Notes: generated by a model from the letters alone, not told the origin. Positions 8,535-20,365 are shown, counted from the stretch's first letter. The stretch: DNA of 64,000 bases from Bradyrhizobium sp. 195 (GCF_023101665.1 NZ_CP082161.1:5208001-5272000), one strand, 5' to 3'. Numbers and translations are program-made.

Positions 8535-9971
8535 TCACAAGATCGCCTCGAACGCGCTGCGCAACGTCTCGTGCCGGAACACAAAGCCGCGGCTGAGCGC
8601 CTTGTTCGGCAGCACGCGCTGACCGCCCAGCAAAAGCTCGTCGGCAAAGCCGCCGCCGATCCGGCGCAGCAAGCCGCCGGGAATGCGGAACACCGCCGGC
8701 CGATGCAGGCGGCGGCCGAGTTCCTCGGTGAACTTTGCGTTGGTGACGGGGATCGGCGCGGTGGCGTTGACGGGGCCGGCGAGATCGGGCGTCGCCATCA
8801 CATAGGCGATCAGCCGGATCAGATCGTCGCGCTCGATCCAGGACATCCACTGCCGCCCGGTACCGAGCGGGCCGCCGAGCCCGAACTCGAACGGCGTCAG
8901 CATGCGCGTGACAAAACCGCCTTCGGTGCCGAGCACGAGGCCGATGCGCAAGTAAACCACGCGGACGCCGAGCTCTTCCGCCGGCCGCGCCGCCTGCTCC
9001 CAGGCCGCGCACAGCTCGTGGCTGAAGCAAGCATGCGACCTCGCCGATTCCGTCAGCACCTGGTCGGCCCACAATCCGTACCAGCCGATCGCGGAGCCGC
9101 TGACGAGCACCTCGGGCTTGTGGTCGAGCCGCGCGATCAGCTTGACGATTTCGCCGGTCATGTCGATGCGCGAGCCGATGATCTTCGCGCGCTTCGCTTC
9201 GGTCCACAGGCCGTTGCCGATCGGCTCGCCCGCGAGATTGACGATGGCGTCGATCTTCCTGTCCGCGGCGAGTTGATCGAGGCTGGTGATCAGCGTCACC
9301 GGCGGCGGCAGCATCTCGGCCTTGGCGGGATTGCGGATCAGCGCGATGACGTGATGCCCTGCCCCGCTGAGGCCCGCCGCAAGGCGGCTGCCGATGAAGC
9401 CGGTGGCGCCTGATATCAGCACGGTCTTGCGGGCGGGGAGTTTTTCGACGAGCCCGTGTGCGGGCACGCTTCGCATGCGGCCGAGCCGGCGCATCGCGGC
9501 AAAGTCCCTGACGCCGCAGAGCGCCGCGCCGACCGCGCAGGCGGTCGCGGCCATGCTGAGCAGGCCCTGATACACCACGGTCACGCCGAACGGCTGCATC
9601 GCCCAGTCGATCAGCACCGGCAGCAGCAGCACCAGGATGGCGCCGTAATTGATCGCGAGCAGCGTGTGATTGATGCGCTCGCTCGGCGGCAGTTTTCGGC
9701 TCAGGTCCTCCTCGACGAAATCCATCAGCGTGATCACGATCTCGGCCATCAGCACCGCGACGATCAAGAGCGCCAGCACGCCATAGACCTCGAGCCAGCC
9801 GAGCAGCAGGAACAGCAGCGCATAGAGCATGTTGCGGATGCCGTGCAGCTTCAGCTCAAAGCGCTGCGACACCCGCCAGGCCAGACGTTCGGTGAATTCG
9901 TGATGGTAGAAGGTGTCGAACACGCCCATCACGATCTGGATGGCGATGAGCGTCCACAACAGCTGTGTCAT
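8535..9971 (-). CDS. TIGR01777-type epimerase/SDR39U1 with N-terminal membrane domain
   Basis: A 478-residue two-domain protein. Residues 1-170 hold several hydrophobic helices (LLWTLIAIQIVMGVFDTFYHH, then LLFLLLGWLEVYGVLALLIV). From about residue 180 an extended SDR domain follows with TGATGFIGSRLA, AIVNLAGEPIG, SGSAIGWYG and a DUF1731-like tail (VLPNKALSRGFVFRHETL). Stand-alone TIGR01777 proteins are about 300 residues, so this is a membrane-anchored fusion. Its start overlaps the stop of the DUF4166 gene (ATGA), indicating translational coupling. Its function is unknown. Confidence 0.87.
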   Translation of the reverse strand: MTQLLWTLIAIQIVMGVFDTFYHHEFTERLAWRVSQRFELKLHGIRNMLYALLFLLLGWLEVYGVLALLIVAVLMAEIVITLMDFVEEDLSRKLPPSERINHTLLAINYGAILVLLLPVLIDWAMQPFGVTVVYQGLLSMAATACAVGAALCGVRDFAAMRRLGRMRSVPAHGLVEKLPARKTVLISGATGFIGSRLAAGLSGAGHHVIALIRNPAKAEMLPPPVTLITSLDQLAADRKIDAIVNLAGEPIGNGLWTEAKRAKIIGSRIDMTGEIVKLIARLDHKPEVLVSGSAIGWYGLWADQVLTESARSHACFSHELCAAWEQAARPAEELGVRVVYLRIGLVLGTEGGFVTRMLTPFEFGLGGPLGTGRQWMSWIERDDLIRLIAYVMATPDLAGPVNATAPIPVTNAKFTEELGRRLHRPAVFRIPGGLLRRIGGGFADELLLGGQRVLPNKALSRGFVFRHETLRSAFEAIL

Positions 9972-10633
9972 GACACGGCCTCCCTGAAGGTGGCGGACTG
10001 GTGGATCAGCGCGCCGTAACGCGGATGAATGACATCGAGGGTGAAGCGGAACGCGCCCTCGCCGAGGTCGCGGTGCGTCACCGTGAGATCGCCCGGCGTC
10101 AGCCATTGCGGCAGCGGGATCCAGAGGCGTCTGAGCTGGAGGCCGTAACCAGCGCTGCGAAAGGTCAGCGCCTGGTCCTCGACCGCGATGCGGAGCGCCA
10201 TCGAAACGCCGAAGCCGACATATTCTTCGAGCCCGGTCGGACCGGCAAAACGCTTGGCGGAATGGATCACCTGGGGGAAGCCGCGCTTGCGCGCGCAGAT
10301 GCGCGTCCAGGTCTGACCATCAGTTGCGGCGTCCTCGGTAACAGTCACGATCATCGGCACGCCGGTGTCACGGCCGGTCGGCAGCGGCCGGCCGATCATG
10401 CGTGCGGCCTGTGCGACCCACCAGCCAATGTTGCTGAAGCCGATCTCGTCGACGGTTCCGACATAGACGACGCTGTCGCCATCGGCGACGCGCTTGGAGA
10501 AGCGCCGCCAGGTCGCGAGCGGGAGGCGGCCCCAATCCTCGTCCGATAGCAGCGCGCGGAACCGGCGATCGTCGAGCAGTCTGGTATGAGCGGAGGTCGA
10601 TGCGTTGCAGCCCGATAATCTTGCCGACGTCAT
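9968..10633 (-). CDS. DUF4166 domain-containing protein
   Basis: A 221-residue protein resembling DUF4166: RFSKRVADGDSVVYVG, DGQTWTRICARKRGFPQVIHS, GFGVSMALRIAVEDQAL and LPQWLTPGDLTVTHRD. DUF4166 often follows TIGR01777/SDR-type genes. It sits between the GbsR-like regulator and the epimerase, overlapping the latter by ATGA. The three minus-strand genes form one operon. The biochemical role is not known. Confidence 0.8.
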   Translation of the reverse strand: MTSARLSGCNASTSAHTRLLDDRRFRALLSDEDWGRLPLATWRRFSKRVADGDSVVYVGTVDEIGFSNIGWWVAQAARMIGRPLPTGRDTGVPMIVTVTEDAATDGQTWTRICARKRGFPQVIHSAKRFAGPTGLEEYVGFGVSMALRIAVEDQALTFRSAGYGLQLRRLWIPLPQWLTPGDLTVTHRDLGEGAFRFTLDVIHPRYGALIHQSATFREAVS

Positions 10634-10649
10634 CGTATCCTCCTCGAGG

Positions 10650-11207
10650 CTATTTGGCCTTGCCCAGCGGCAGCAGGTTGGCGATCTTCTCGCCAAGCCG
10701 CATCAAGGCGACCAGCCGCGGCCTCGGCACCTTCAGCATTTGCATGAACCAGTGGTCGGCGAGCTCGGTGAAGGCGAGCATCTCCTTCAGCCGCTTGCTC
10801 GCGACCGGATTGACGGTCGGATCCTCGGCGGCATCGGACACACAGGCCCTGAGCGCCGCGATCGCCGGATCGAGCTCCCGCTCCTTGCGCCGCGCCGCGA
10901 TTCTCGCCGCGACCTCCCAGATGTCGGTCTCGGCCTCGTAATGATCGCGCCGGTCGCCGAGGATCGGCACCCGCCGGATCAAGTTCCAGGCGAGCAGCTC
11001 CTTCAGCGAGTTCGAGACGTTGGAGCGCGCCATGCCGAGCGTGTCGGCAATGTCCTCGGCCGTCATCGGCGCTTCGGCGAGGTAGAGCAGCCCGTGGATC
11101 TGGCTGACCGAGCGATTGACGCCCCACTCGTCCCCCATATCGCCCCAATGCAGGATGAAGCGCTCGACGGCGGCTGGGAGTTTCTTCTTTCCGGTTATTT
11201 CTGTCAT
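10650..11207 (-). CDS. GbsR/MarR family transcriptional regulator
   Basis: A 185-residue winged-helix protein of the GbsR subgroup: an N-terminal helix RFILHWGDMGDEWGVN and a wHTH with MTAEDIADTLGMARSNVSNSLKELLAWNLIRR. Its start codon is the exact centre of a 22-bp palindrome and lies six bases after a putative -10, so autorepression and a leaderless mRNA are likely. It heads the operon with the DUF4166 and epimerase genes, and is its probable repressor. Confidence 0.9.
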   Translation of the reverse strand: MTEITGKKKLPAAVERFILHWGDMGDEWGVNRSVSQIHGLLYLAEAPMTAEDIADTLGMARSNVSNSLKELLAWNLIRRVPILGDRRDHYEAETDIWEVAARIAARRKERELDPAIAALRACVSDAAEDPTVNPVASKRLKEMLAFTELADHWFMQMLKVPRPRLVALMRLGEKIANLLPLGKAK

Positions 11208-11217
11208 GACAGAAATA
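11196..11217 (-). promoter_or_regulatory. 22-bp palindromic operator over the start codon of the GbsR-like gene
   Basis: TATTTCTGTCA followed immediately by its exact reverse complement; the central CATG contains the ATG start. It overlaps the likely transcription start and the -10 hexamer (GATATT on the minus strand, 11214-11219). Confidence 0.8.
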
Positions 11218-11242
11218 TCTGACGATACCGTTCCCCTGTCAA
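11208..11242 (-). promoter_or_regulatory. Putative sigma-70 promoter of the GbsR-like operon, leaderless geometry
   Basis: Minus strand: TTGACA (11237-11242), 17-base spacer, GATATT (11214-11219), then six bases to the ATG. Transcription would begin at or next to the start codon. No Shine-Dalgarno sequence is present. Confidence 0.6.
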
Positions 11243-11285
11243 GCGTGCGTGGATCCGTATACGACGCGGGGATATCTGCCTAAAA

Positions 11286-12872
11286 ATGTCCCAAGTTCAG
11301 GGAACCATCCGCCATCTGTGGCGTTTGCTCCGGTCGACGCAGGGTCCGGGAATGGTAAAAAAGTTCAGTCAACAGAGAGACTTGTTCGAGAGCGAACGCA
11401 GTTTCCGGCTGTTGGTTGAGGGAGTTGCGGACTACGCGCTCTACATGCTCGATCCCAACGGAATCATCACCAGCTGGAACATCGGCGGCGAGCGCATCAA
11501 GGGCTATTCACCCGAGGAGATCCTCGGCCAGCATTTCTCCCGCTTCTACACCGAAACTGACCGCGCCAACGGCAAGCCGACCCGTGCGCTCGGCATCGCC
11601 AGGGAAAAGGGCCGCTACGAGGAGGAAGGCTGGCGCGTCCGCAGGGACGGCACCTTCTTCTGGGCCAGTGTCGTGATCGATCCGATCTACGAGGACGGCG
11701 AACTGGTCGGATTCGCGAAGATCACGCGCGACATCACCGAACGCCGCAATACCCAGATCAAGCTCGAGGCGATGCAGAAGCAGCTCGCCGAGTCCCAGAA
11801 GTTCGACGCGCTCGGACAACTCACCGGCGGGGTCGCCCACGACTTCAACAACCTCCTGATGATCATCAGCGGCAGCCTCCACATGCTGAAGCGAGGGGCC
11901 GACGACGCGGCCAAGCTCCAGCGTGCGATCTCGGCCATCGAGACCGCCACCAAGCGCGGCGCGGCGCTGACCAACCAGCTCCTCACCTTCGCGCGGCGGC
12001 AGAGCGTCAATCCGCAGGCGATCGATTTCGCCGAACGCATCACGGCGATTCGCGAGGTGCTCGATGCCGGCGTCGGCAGCTCCGTGCGCCTGGCCTTCCA
12101 CATCGACCGCGAGGTCTGGCCGATCAAGGCCGACGTCTCCGAACTCGAGACCGCGCTGCTCAACCTCGTCATCAATGCCCGCGACGCAATGCCCGACGGC
12201 GGCACGGTGACGATCAGCGCGCGCAATGTCGTGCTGGACGAGACAACCCTCGCCGGCGATTTCGTCGCGATCGACGTCACCGATACCGGGCTCGGCATTC
12301 CCGGTGACGTTCTCGACAAGATCTTCGAGCCGTTCTTCACGACCAAGCCGATCGGAAAGGGCACGGGCCTTGGCCTGTCTCAGGTGCACGGCTTCGCGCA
12401 CCAGGCCGGCGGCACGGTGAGCGTCGCAAGCGAACTCAGCAAGGGCACGACCTTCACCATCCTCCTGCCGCGCGGAGAAGACGTGCCATCGTCCGACACG
12501 GCCGGGGAGCCGGCGTTCCAAGGCAGCGGCACGGTGTTGCTGGTGGAGGACAATCCGGACGTCGCCATCGTCAGCATCGGCCTGCTGGAGCAGCTCGGCT
12601 ACCATGTGCGCCGGGTCGCCGATGCCGAAGCTGCGCTGCGCGAGATCGAGAACAACGGCGTCGACTTCGTGTTCTCGGACATCGTCATGCCCGGCAAGAT
12701 GGACGGCCTCACCCTCGCCCATCATCTCCGCCAGATCCGGCCCGGCCTGCCGATCCTGCTCGCCACCGGCTACAGCGAGGTCGCCGCCGGCGTGCGCGGG
12801 GATTTCCCGATCCTGCGCAAGCCGTATGAGATCCACGAGCTCAGCGAGGCGATCGCCAAGCTGCCAAGGTGA
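11286..12872 (+). CDS. Soluble PAS hybrid sensor histidine kinase with C-terminal receiver
   Basis: A 528-residue protein without membrane segments. PAS domain at about residues 36-150 ([25 protein letters not shown] end [12 protein letters not shown]), a coiled-coil linker, and HisKA with [11 protein letters not shown] (His185). The HATPase contains [21 protein letters not shown] and [11 protein letters not shown]. The C-terminal receiver runs from about residue 410 ([23 protein letters not shown]). The signal is probably cytoplasmic redox, light or ligand sensed by PAS. ATG 11286 gives the longest form; 11352 is an alternative. No cognate output gene is adjacent. Confidence 0.92.
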   Translation: MSQVQGTIRHLWRLLRSTQGPGMVKKFSQQRDLFESERSFRLLVEGVADYALYMLDPNGIITSWNIGGERIKGYSPEEILGQHFSRFYTETDRANGKPTRALGIAREKGRYEEEGWRVRRDGTFFWASVVIDPIYEDGELVGFAKITRDITERRNTQIKLEAMQKQLAESQKFDALGQLTGGVAHDFNNLLMIISGSLHMLKRGADDAAKLQRAISAIETATKRGAALTNQLLTFARRQSVNPQAIDFAERITAIREVLDAGVGSSVRLAFHIDREVWPIKADVSELETALLNLVINARDAMPDGGTVTISARNVVLDETTLAGDFVAIDVTDTGLGIPGDVLDKIFEPFFTTKPIGKGTGLGLSQVHGFAHQAGGTVSVASELSKGTTFTILLPRGEDVPSSDTAGEPAFQGSGTVLLVEDNPDVAIVSIGLLEQLGYHVRRVADAEAALREIENNGVDFVFSDIVMPGKMDGLTLAHHLRQIRPGLPILLATGYSEVAAGVRGDFPILRKPYEIHELSEAIAKLPR

Positions 12873-12893
12873 GGTTCTCAAGAGGTGAACACG

Positions 12894-12983
12894 CGTAGGG
12901 TGGGCAAAGCGGAGCGTGCCCACCATCTCATCACGATCGCGAAAGTCATGGTGGGCACGGAAGGCGCCTTTGCCCACCCTACG
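12894..12983. repeat. GTAGGGTGGGCAAA-type palindromic repeat (nested double hairpin)
   Basis: Outer arms CGTAGGGTGGGCAAA at 12894-12908 and its exact complement at 12969-12983. Inner 12-bp arms CGTGCCCACCAT (12915-12926) and complement (12948-12959). It lies between convergent genes and resembles a dispersed intergenic repeat of Bradyrhizobium-type genomes (from memory). Confidence 0.75.
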
Positions 12984-13034
12984 AGACCAACTTAGCTGCT
13001 CGGCATTTGCCCGCGGCCGGCGCACAGACAGCAC

Positions 13035-13334
13035 CTACACCGTCGGCAGCACCGAAAACGCTTCCCCTGCCCTGCGCAAATTCAGCTCATCGGCACCGGC
13101 GGTCTCGCTGGTGAGACTGTCGACGCGCGAGGATGGCGGGCCGTGGCGGCAGAGCGCGACCATGTCGGCGACGTGATTTGGCGGGCCGGCGAACAGCGCT
13201 TCCACGCCGCCGTCGCGGCGGTTGCGGACCCAGCCTTCGAGGCCGCTCGTTATCGCCTGGTGCTCGACCCAGGCCCGGTAGCCAACGCCCTGCACGCGCC
13301 CGCGGATCATTACCTGGAGAATAGCCCGGCTCAT
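13035..13334 (-). CDS. acyP: Acylphosphatase
   Basis: A 99-residue protein with the signature [12 protein letters not shown] (phosphate loop and catalytic Arg) and [17 protein letters not shown] (catalytic Asn). Acylphosphatases hydrolyse carboxyl-phosphate bonds such as acetyl phosphate or 1,3-bisphosphoglycerate. Length is typical. Its ATG overlaps the stop of the upstream lyase gene (ATGA), so the two are co-translated. No link between the two reactions is obvious. Confidence 0.95.
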   Translation of the reverse strand: MSRAILQVMIRGRVQGVGYRAWVEHQAITSGLEGWVRNRRDGGVEALFAGPPNHVADMVALCRHGPPSSRVDSLTSETAGADELNLRRAGEAFSVLPTV

Positions 13335-14197
13335 TTTTTCAATCCGAGGACGTCGGCACTGCGCGCCTTGACATCGGCCTCGCGCATGACGCGGGCCGTC
13401 AGCTCCGACGATGCGAGCCCCTTGAGGCTTTTCGGCGGCGCGCCTTCGCGTAGCGCTCTCAGCGTCTCGTAAACCGCCTGCGTCGCGGCTGCGATCGGCG
13501 CATGTCCCTGGAGCGCGATGCGTACGCGCTGACTGGCGAGGTAATCGAGCCCGTTCAAGTCCTCCGGCGCCCCGCCGAGCACGATCGGCAGGCGCGTCGC
13601 AGCGGTAACCGCCTCGAGCTCGGCGCGCGACTTGATGCCGGTGAAGAACAGCGCATCGACCCCGGCGGCTTCATATGCCCAGGCGCGGCGGATCGCGTCC
13701 TCGATCGAGGTGATCGAAGCAGCTCCCGTGCGGCCCATGATGACCAGCGAGCCATCGCTGCGGCCGCCGAGCGCGGCCTTCATCTTGCCGACGCCCTCCT
13801 CGAGCGAGATCAGCTGCGTCTTCGCCTCGCCAAAAGCGGCCGGCAGCCGCGTGTCCTCGATGGTGAGACCGGCGGCGCCCGCCGCCTCCAGCTCCTGCAC
13901 GGTGCGGCGCACGTTGAGCGCATTGCCATAGCCGTGATCGGCATCGACCAGCACCGGCAGCGCGGAGGCGCGCGACATCCGCCGCATCTGCTCGGCGAGC
14001 TCGGTGAGCGTGATCAGGGTAATGTCGGGGTCGCCAAGCACCGCGAGCGAGGCGACCGAACCGCCGAACATGCCGAGCGGAAAGTCGAGGTCCTCGGCGA
14101 TACGGATCGAGATGGCGTCGTACACCGAGCCGGGATGGACACAGGTTGCGCCCGACAGGACGGAGCGCAGTTTCTCGCGGCGGGAACGAAAGGCCAT
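13331..14197 (-). CDS. Isocitrate lyase/PEP mutase family protein (oxaloacetate decarboxylase-like)
   Basis: A 288-residue TIM-barrel lyase: [49 protein letters not shown] (metal-binding Asp region), [13 protein letters not shown] and [10 protein letters not shown]. The ADHGYGNA and EDTRLP blocks match the PA4872-type oxaloacetate decarboxylase branch. The KKCGH-type catalytic loop of true isocitrate lyases is absent. It is translationally coupled to acyP. Methylisocitrate-lyase-like or oxaloacetate decarboxylase activity cannot be separated by eye. Confidence 0.87.
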   Translation of the reverse strand: MAFRSRREKLRSVLSGATCVHPGSVYDAISIRIAEDLDFPLGMFGGSVASLAVLGDPDITLITLTELAEQMRRMSRASALPVLVDADHGYGNALNVRRTVQELEAAGAAGLTIEDTRLPAAFGEAKTQLISLEEGVGKMKAALGGRSDGSLVIMGRTGAASITSIEDAIRRAWAYEAAGVDALFFTGIKSRAELEAVTAATRLPIVLGGAPEDLNGLDYLASQRVRIALQGHAPIAAATQAVYETLRALREGAPPKSLKGLASSELTARVMREADVKARSADVLGLKK

Positions 14198-14237
14198 GGT
14201 GCTGTCTCGGTTAGGTCACGGAGGCCACAGCATACTC

Positions 14238-14353
14238 CGTCATTGCGAGCGAAGCGAAGCAATCCAGGAATGCGTCCGCGGAGACAGACTGGATTGCTTC
14301 GTCGCCAGCGCAAAATTGCTCCGCAATTTTGTCGCGGGCTCCTCGCAATGACG
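14238..14353. repeat. CATTGCGAG-type palindromic repeat
   Basis: Terminal arms CGTCATTGCGAG (14238-14249) and exact complement (14342-14353). Internal AAGCAATCCAG / CTGGATTGCTT and a small GCAAAATTGC-type hairpin. The same element recurs at 20398, 51067 and 51499. Confidence 0.85.
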
Positions 14354-14390
14354 GTGGTTGGGGGACGGACCGCCCGCCCCACTCACATCT

Positions 14391-16406
<2,016 letters not shown>

Positions 16407-16573
16407 GCTTTTTTTGAGTCTCGACCTTGGGCGGGACCCTTCCCTGGCCGTTGGGGCCTATGGGGGACGGGCCGTGTGGCTCCCGTCGTACATCAAAATG
16501 GGCCGGAGGCAACGGTCTAAATCCGGCCCGCTCTGGCGTACCAGCGCAAGACTGAAACGGGCTCGGCAAGCCC

Positions 16574-17665
16574 CTAGGGACGTCCTGCGGCGTCCCGGAC
16601 CTTCCTGGCCTTGGCCACGTCCCGGACCAGGCCGTGAATGAAGCCGAGCTTGCCGACCACCGCGGGCGACAGGATGAAGGGATAGAGGTCGCGCAGGCCC
16701 ATGGCGCGGTTGACGCTGTTCATGGCGAAGGTGAAGGGCAGCCATGCGCCAACCAGCGCCTCGACGTCCCTTGCCTCGTAGGGGTTGAAGCGGATGCGCG
16801 CCGTCAACTCCCCGTCGCGGTCGACCTTGGGGCGCACCTCCATGCCGAACTCGCCGGCCATCTCCAGAGCATCCACGATGTGGAGATAGTGCGCCCAGGT
16901 CTCGGCGAAGTCTTCCCAGGGATGGGTCGTGGCATAAGCCGAAACGTAATTCTGCTGCCAGTCCGGCGGCGGGCCTTCGGCATAGTGGCGCTGCAAGGCC
17001 TGGCCGTAATCGGCGGAATCATCACCGAATACGGCGCGGCATTCATCGAGCTTGCCGCCGCCCTGCACCAGCACGTCCCAGAAATAGTGGCCGACCTCGT
17101 GGCGGAAATGCCCGAGCAGCGTACGGTACGGCTCGCCCATCTCGAGCCTGCGCCGCTCGCGCTCGATGGTATCGGCCTCGGTGAGCGCAATCGTGATCAG
17201 GCCGTTGTCGTGGCCGGTCATGATCTTCTCTCCGCTGTTCGGATCGTCGGCGAGGAAATTGAAGATCAGACCATGCTCGGGGTCGTCCTGCCGGGTCTTA
17301 AGCGGCAGCTTCCAGCGGATCAGGGAATAGAACAGACGGTGCTTCGCCACCTCCAGTTCGCGCCAGCCGGCAAGTTGGGCGGGGTCGGACAAATCCGGTA
17401 CGATGCCGTTGTGGCGGCAGGCGCGGCAATAGCCGTTGCCCTCACCTGGATCCGTCAGCCAGTTGCAGGAATCGTACTCGGCATTCCGGCACAGCATCCG
17501 GCTTTCGCCCTTGCCCGCCAGTGTCCGCCAGGCCTCTCCGTCGGGCTCGATCGCCGACATCGTCTCCTTCTCGGGGAGGAAGGCGACCCGATGACCGCAG
17601 CGTTCGCAGGCACGGTTCTCGAAATAGAGGACGTTGCCGCAGGCCTGGCAGACAAAGAGCTTCAA
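16574..17665 (-). CDS. Putative zinc-binding metallopeptidase with N-terminal zinc ribbon
   Basis: A 363-residue protein. Residues 3-30 form a zinc ribbon (CQACGNVLYFENRACERCG). A second Cys cluster lies at about 59-83 (CRNAEYDSCNW, CRACRHNG). The central FRHEVGHYFWD carries an HExxH zinc-peptidase motif, and DFAETWAHYLH may supply the third ligand. This matches the zinc-ribbon plus putative metallopeptidase family common in alphaproteobacteria. The substrate is unknown. No signal peptide, so cytosolic. Confidence 0.83.
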   Translation of the reverse strand: MKLFVCQACGNVLYFENRACERCGHRVAFLPEKETMSAIEPDGEAWRTLAGKGESRMLCRNAEYDSCNWLTDPGEGNGYCRACRHNGIVPDLSDPAQLAGWRELEVAKHRLFYSLIRWKLPLKTRQDDPEHGLIFNFLADDPNSGEKIMTGHDNGLITIALTEADTIERERRRLEMGEPYRTLLGHFRHEVGHYFWDVLVQGGGKLDECRAVFGDDSADYGQALQRHYAEGPPPDWQQNYVSAYATTHPWEDFAETWAHYLHIVDALEMAGEFGMEVRPKVDRDGELTARIRFNPYEARDVEALVGAWLPFTFAMNSVNRAMGLRDLYPFILSPAVVGKLGFIHGLVRDVAKARKVRDAAGRP

Positions 17666-17899
17666 GATTTAGCCTCTTCGGAAAGGAGTCTGACGAACGA
17701 GCGTTGTGGCGCCTCGCGAAGACGCATCCGCAGCTGCATCGTTCCAACTTCAGGAACAAAATGCCAGACCCGGGGTTGCCTGACTGCACTTTCCGCATGC
17801 TCCGGCTCGCCGCCGGCCTTTCCAGACAGTCTATTTCCTCTAAACAATGGCCATCACGCTCCGTCTGTGTGAATATCGGTCCGGCACGTGCGCAACCGC

Positions 17900-20365
17900 A
17901 TGACAACGGCCGATGCCTTGAACGATCCCTTGCCCGAAACCATCGCCGCCGAAAGGCTGCGCCAGCACCTCGAAGACGTCGCGCGCGAGCGTGACAACGC
18001 CTACCGCGCGCTCCAGGAGCGCGAGGCCGAGCTCGCACGCGTCCAGCGCATCGGCAAGGTCGGCGGCGTCGAGGTCGACTTTCGCGAAGGCTTCAAGAAC
18101 CGCCGCTCGCCCGAATATCTGATGATTCATGGCCTGCCGCTCGAGGCCGCCGACGAGTCACATGAGGATTGGGTCAATCGCCTCCATCCTGAGGATCGGG
18201 AAGCGACGGTCCAGCATTTCTTCGAGGCTCTCGCCGGCACGAGCGAAGACTACACCGCCGAATACCGGATCATCCGCCCCAATGACGGCGAGACCCGCTG
18301 GATCCGAGTCGTCGCCAAGATCGAGCGCGACAAGGATGGCCGCGCCATCCGCCTCGTCGGCGCCCATATCGACATCACCGGCCAGATGCTCGCGCGCGAG
18401 ACCCTGCGCGAGAGCGAGGATCGCTTCCGGCTGATCGCCGACAGCGCGCCGGTGCCGATCTGGGTGACCAAGCTCGATCGCAAGCGGTCCTTCGCCAACC
18501 AGGCCTATGTCGACTTCGTCGGCCTGCCCTATGATCAGGCCATCGACTTCGACTGGCGCAAGGTGCTGCATCCGGACGACCTGCCGCACGTGCTCCAGCA
18601 ATCCGTGCAAGGCGAAGCGTCACTCAAACCCTTCGTGCTGGAAGCGCGTTACAAGAACGCCAGCGGCGAATGGCGCTGGCTACGCTCGGAATCGCAGCCA
18701 CGCTGGGACCCGACCGGCAAGCATATCGGCTTCATCGGCGTTGCCCACGACATCACCGTCGCCAAGCAGGCCGAGATCGAGCTCAGGCGGCTCAACGAGA
18801 CGCTGGAAGAACGCATCGCCGAGCGCACCGCCGAGCTCGAATTCAACGAGGCGCGGCTGCGCGCGATCCTGGAAACCAGCAACCAGTACCAAGGCCTGGT
18901 CAATCTCAAGGGCGAACTGCTCTACGCCAACAGAACCGCACTCGACGGCATCAAGGCGAGCTCTGCAGACGTGATCGGAAAGCCGTTGTGGGAGACGCCC
19001 TGGTTCAGCGCGACGGAGGGCATGAGCGCGCAGGTGCAGGACGCCTTCCACACCGTGCTCAAGGGCGAAGCTGTGCGGCTTGAGATGCGGCTGCGCCTTC
19101 CCGTCGGCGAGCGCGATTTCGACTTCGGCATGCGCCCCGTGCTCGACCGCCACGGCAACATCACCGGCGCCGTGCCCGAGGCCGTCGACATCACCGAGCG
19201 CCGCCGCGGCGAGGAAGCATTGCGGCAGTCGCAGAAGATGGAGGCGATCGGCCAGCTCACCGGCGGCGTCGCGCACGATTTCAACAATCTCCTCACCATC
19301 ATCCGCTCGGCCACCGACTTCCTGCGCCGGCGCGAGCTGCCTGAAGAGCGCCGCCGCCGCTATGTCGACGCCATCTCGGAGACGGTCGAGCGCGCCTCCA
19401 AGCTGACCGCTCAACTTCTGGCGTTCGCGCGCCGGCAGCCGCTGAAACCCCAGATCTTCAACGTCGGCAGCCAGGTCGAGGGCGTCGCGCAGCTGATCCG
19501 GCCGCTGGTCGGCGGCCGCATCGAGATCGTCGTCGAGATCGACGATGCCGACTGCTTCACCGTCGCCGACATCGCCCAGTTCGAGACCGCGCTGATCAAC
19601 CTCGCCATCAACGCACGCGACGCCATGGACGGCGAAGGCCGCCTCACCATCGCCGTGCGCAAGGTCTCTGGCATTCCGAGCCTGCGCGCGCAATGGGCGC
19701 GCGGCGGCGACTATGTCGCGATCTCGGTCACTGATACCGGCAGTGGCATCGCGCCGGATCATCTCGATTCGATCTTCGAGCCGTTCTTCACCACCAAGGA
19801 GGTCGGCAAGGGCACCGGTCTCGGTCTCAGCCAGGCCTTCGGATTCGCAAAGCAGTCCGAGGGCGACATCGCGGTGACGAGCACGCAAGGCAAAGGCGCG
19901 ACCTTCACCATCTATCTGCCGCAGGCGCACAGCCCCGCCGCCGAGAAGGAAGCCGCGGCGCTGACCCATGAGGCTGCGACCACCGGGCGCGGCTATCGCG
20001 TGCTCGTGGTCGAGGACAATGACGATGTCGGCCAGTTCTCGACCGAGCTTCTGGAAGATCTCGGCTATGTCGTCCGCCGCGTCGCCAACGCCAGCGCGGC
20101 GCTGGCGATTCTCGGCGAGAACGAATTCGCGGTCGACCTCGTGTTCTCCGACGTCATCATGCCCGGCATGAACGGCGTCGAGCTCGCCGGCATCATCCGC
20201 GAGCGCTATCCGGGCCTGCCGGTGGTGCTCACCTCCGGCTACAGCAACGTGCTCGCCGAAAACGCCCATCGCGGGTTCGAGCTGATCCAGAAGCCGTATT
20301 CGGTGGAGTCGCTGTCGCGGATTCTGCGCAAGGCGATCACGGAGAAGCTGTCGCTGACGCGGTGA
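17900..20365 (+). CDS. Soluble multi-PAS hybrid sensor histidine kinase with C-terminal receiver
   Basis: About 821 residues without transmembrane helices. Three PAS/PAC units occupy roughly residues 40-160, 165-290 and 320-435, the first two ending in VGAHIDITGQ and GVAHDITVAKQ. A coiled coil separates PAS2 and PAS3. HisKA carries [11 protein letters not shown], the HATPase NLAINARDAMDG and [11 protein letters not shown], and the receiver LVVEDNDDVG with FSDVIMPGMNG. The kinase-receiver part is paralogous to the protein at 11286. The start is uncertain: GTG 17888 is in frame four codons upstream and neither has a good ribosome site. Confidence 0.9.
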   Translation: MTTADALNDPLPETIAAERLRQHLEDVARERDNAYRALQEREAELARVQRIGKVGGVEVDFREGFKNRRSPEYLMIHGLPLEAADESHEDWVNRLHPEDREATVQHFFEALAGTSEDYTAEYRIIRPNDGETRWIRVVAKIERDKDGRAIRLVGAHIDITGQMLARETLRESEDRFRLIADSAPVPIWVTKLDRKRSFANQAYVDFVGLPYDQAIDFDWRKVLHPDDLPHVLQQSVQGEASLKPFVLEARYKNASGEWRWLRSESQPRWDPTGKHIGFIGVAHDITVAKQAEIELRRLNETLEERIAERTAELEFNEARLRAILETSNQYQGLVNLKGELLYANRTALDGIKASSADVIGKPLWETPWFSATEGMSAQVQDAFHTVLKGEAVRLEMRLRLPVGERDFDFGMRPVLDRHGNITGAVPEAVDITERRRGEEALRQSQKMEAIGQLTGGVAHDFNNLLTIIRSATDFLRRRELPEERRRRYVDAISETVERASKLTAQLLAFARRQPLKPQIFNVGSQVEGVAQLIRPLVGGRIEIVVEIDDADCFTVADIAQFETALINLAINARDAMDGEGRLTIAVRKVSGIPSLRAQWARGGDYVAISVTDTGSGIAPDHLDSIFEPFFTTKEVGKGTGLGLSQAFGFAKQSEGDIAVTSTQGKGATFTIYLPQAHSPAAEKEAAALTHEAATTGRGYRVLVVEDNDDVGQFSTELLEDLGYVVRRVANASAALAILGENEFAVDLVFSDVIMPGMNGVELAGIIRERYPGLPVVLTSGYSNVLAENAHRGFELIQKPYSVESLSRILRKAITEKLSLTR

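Noticed and set aside
17662..17847. Small minus-strand gene upstream of the zinc metallopeptidase
   Set aside because: Basic, low-complexity translation with no recognisable motif; it overlaps the metallopeptidase start.
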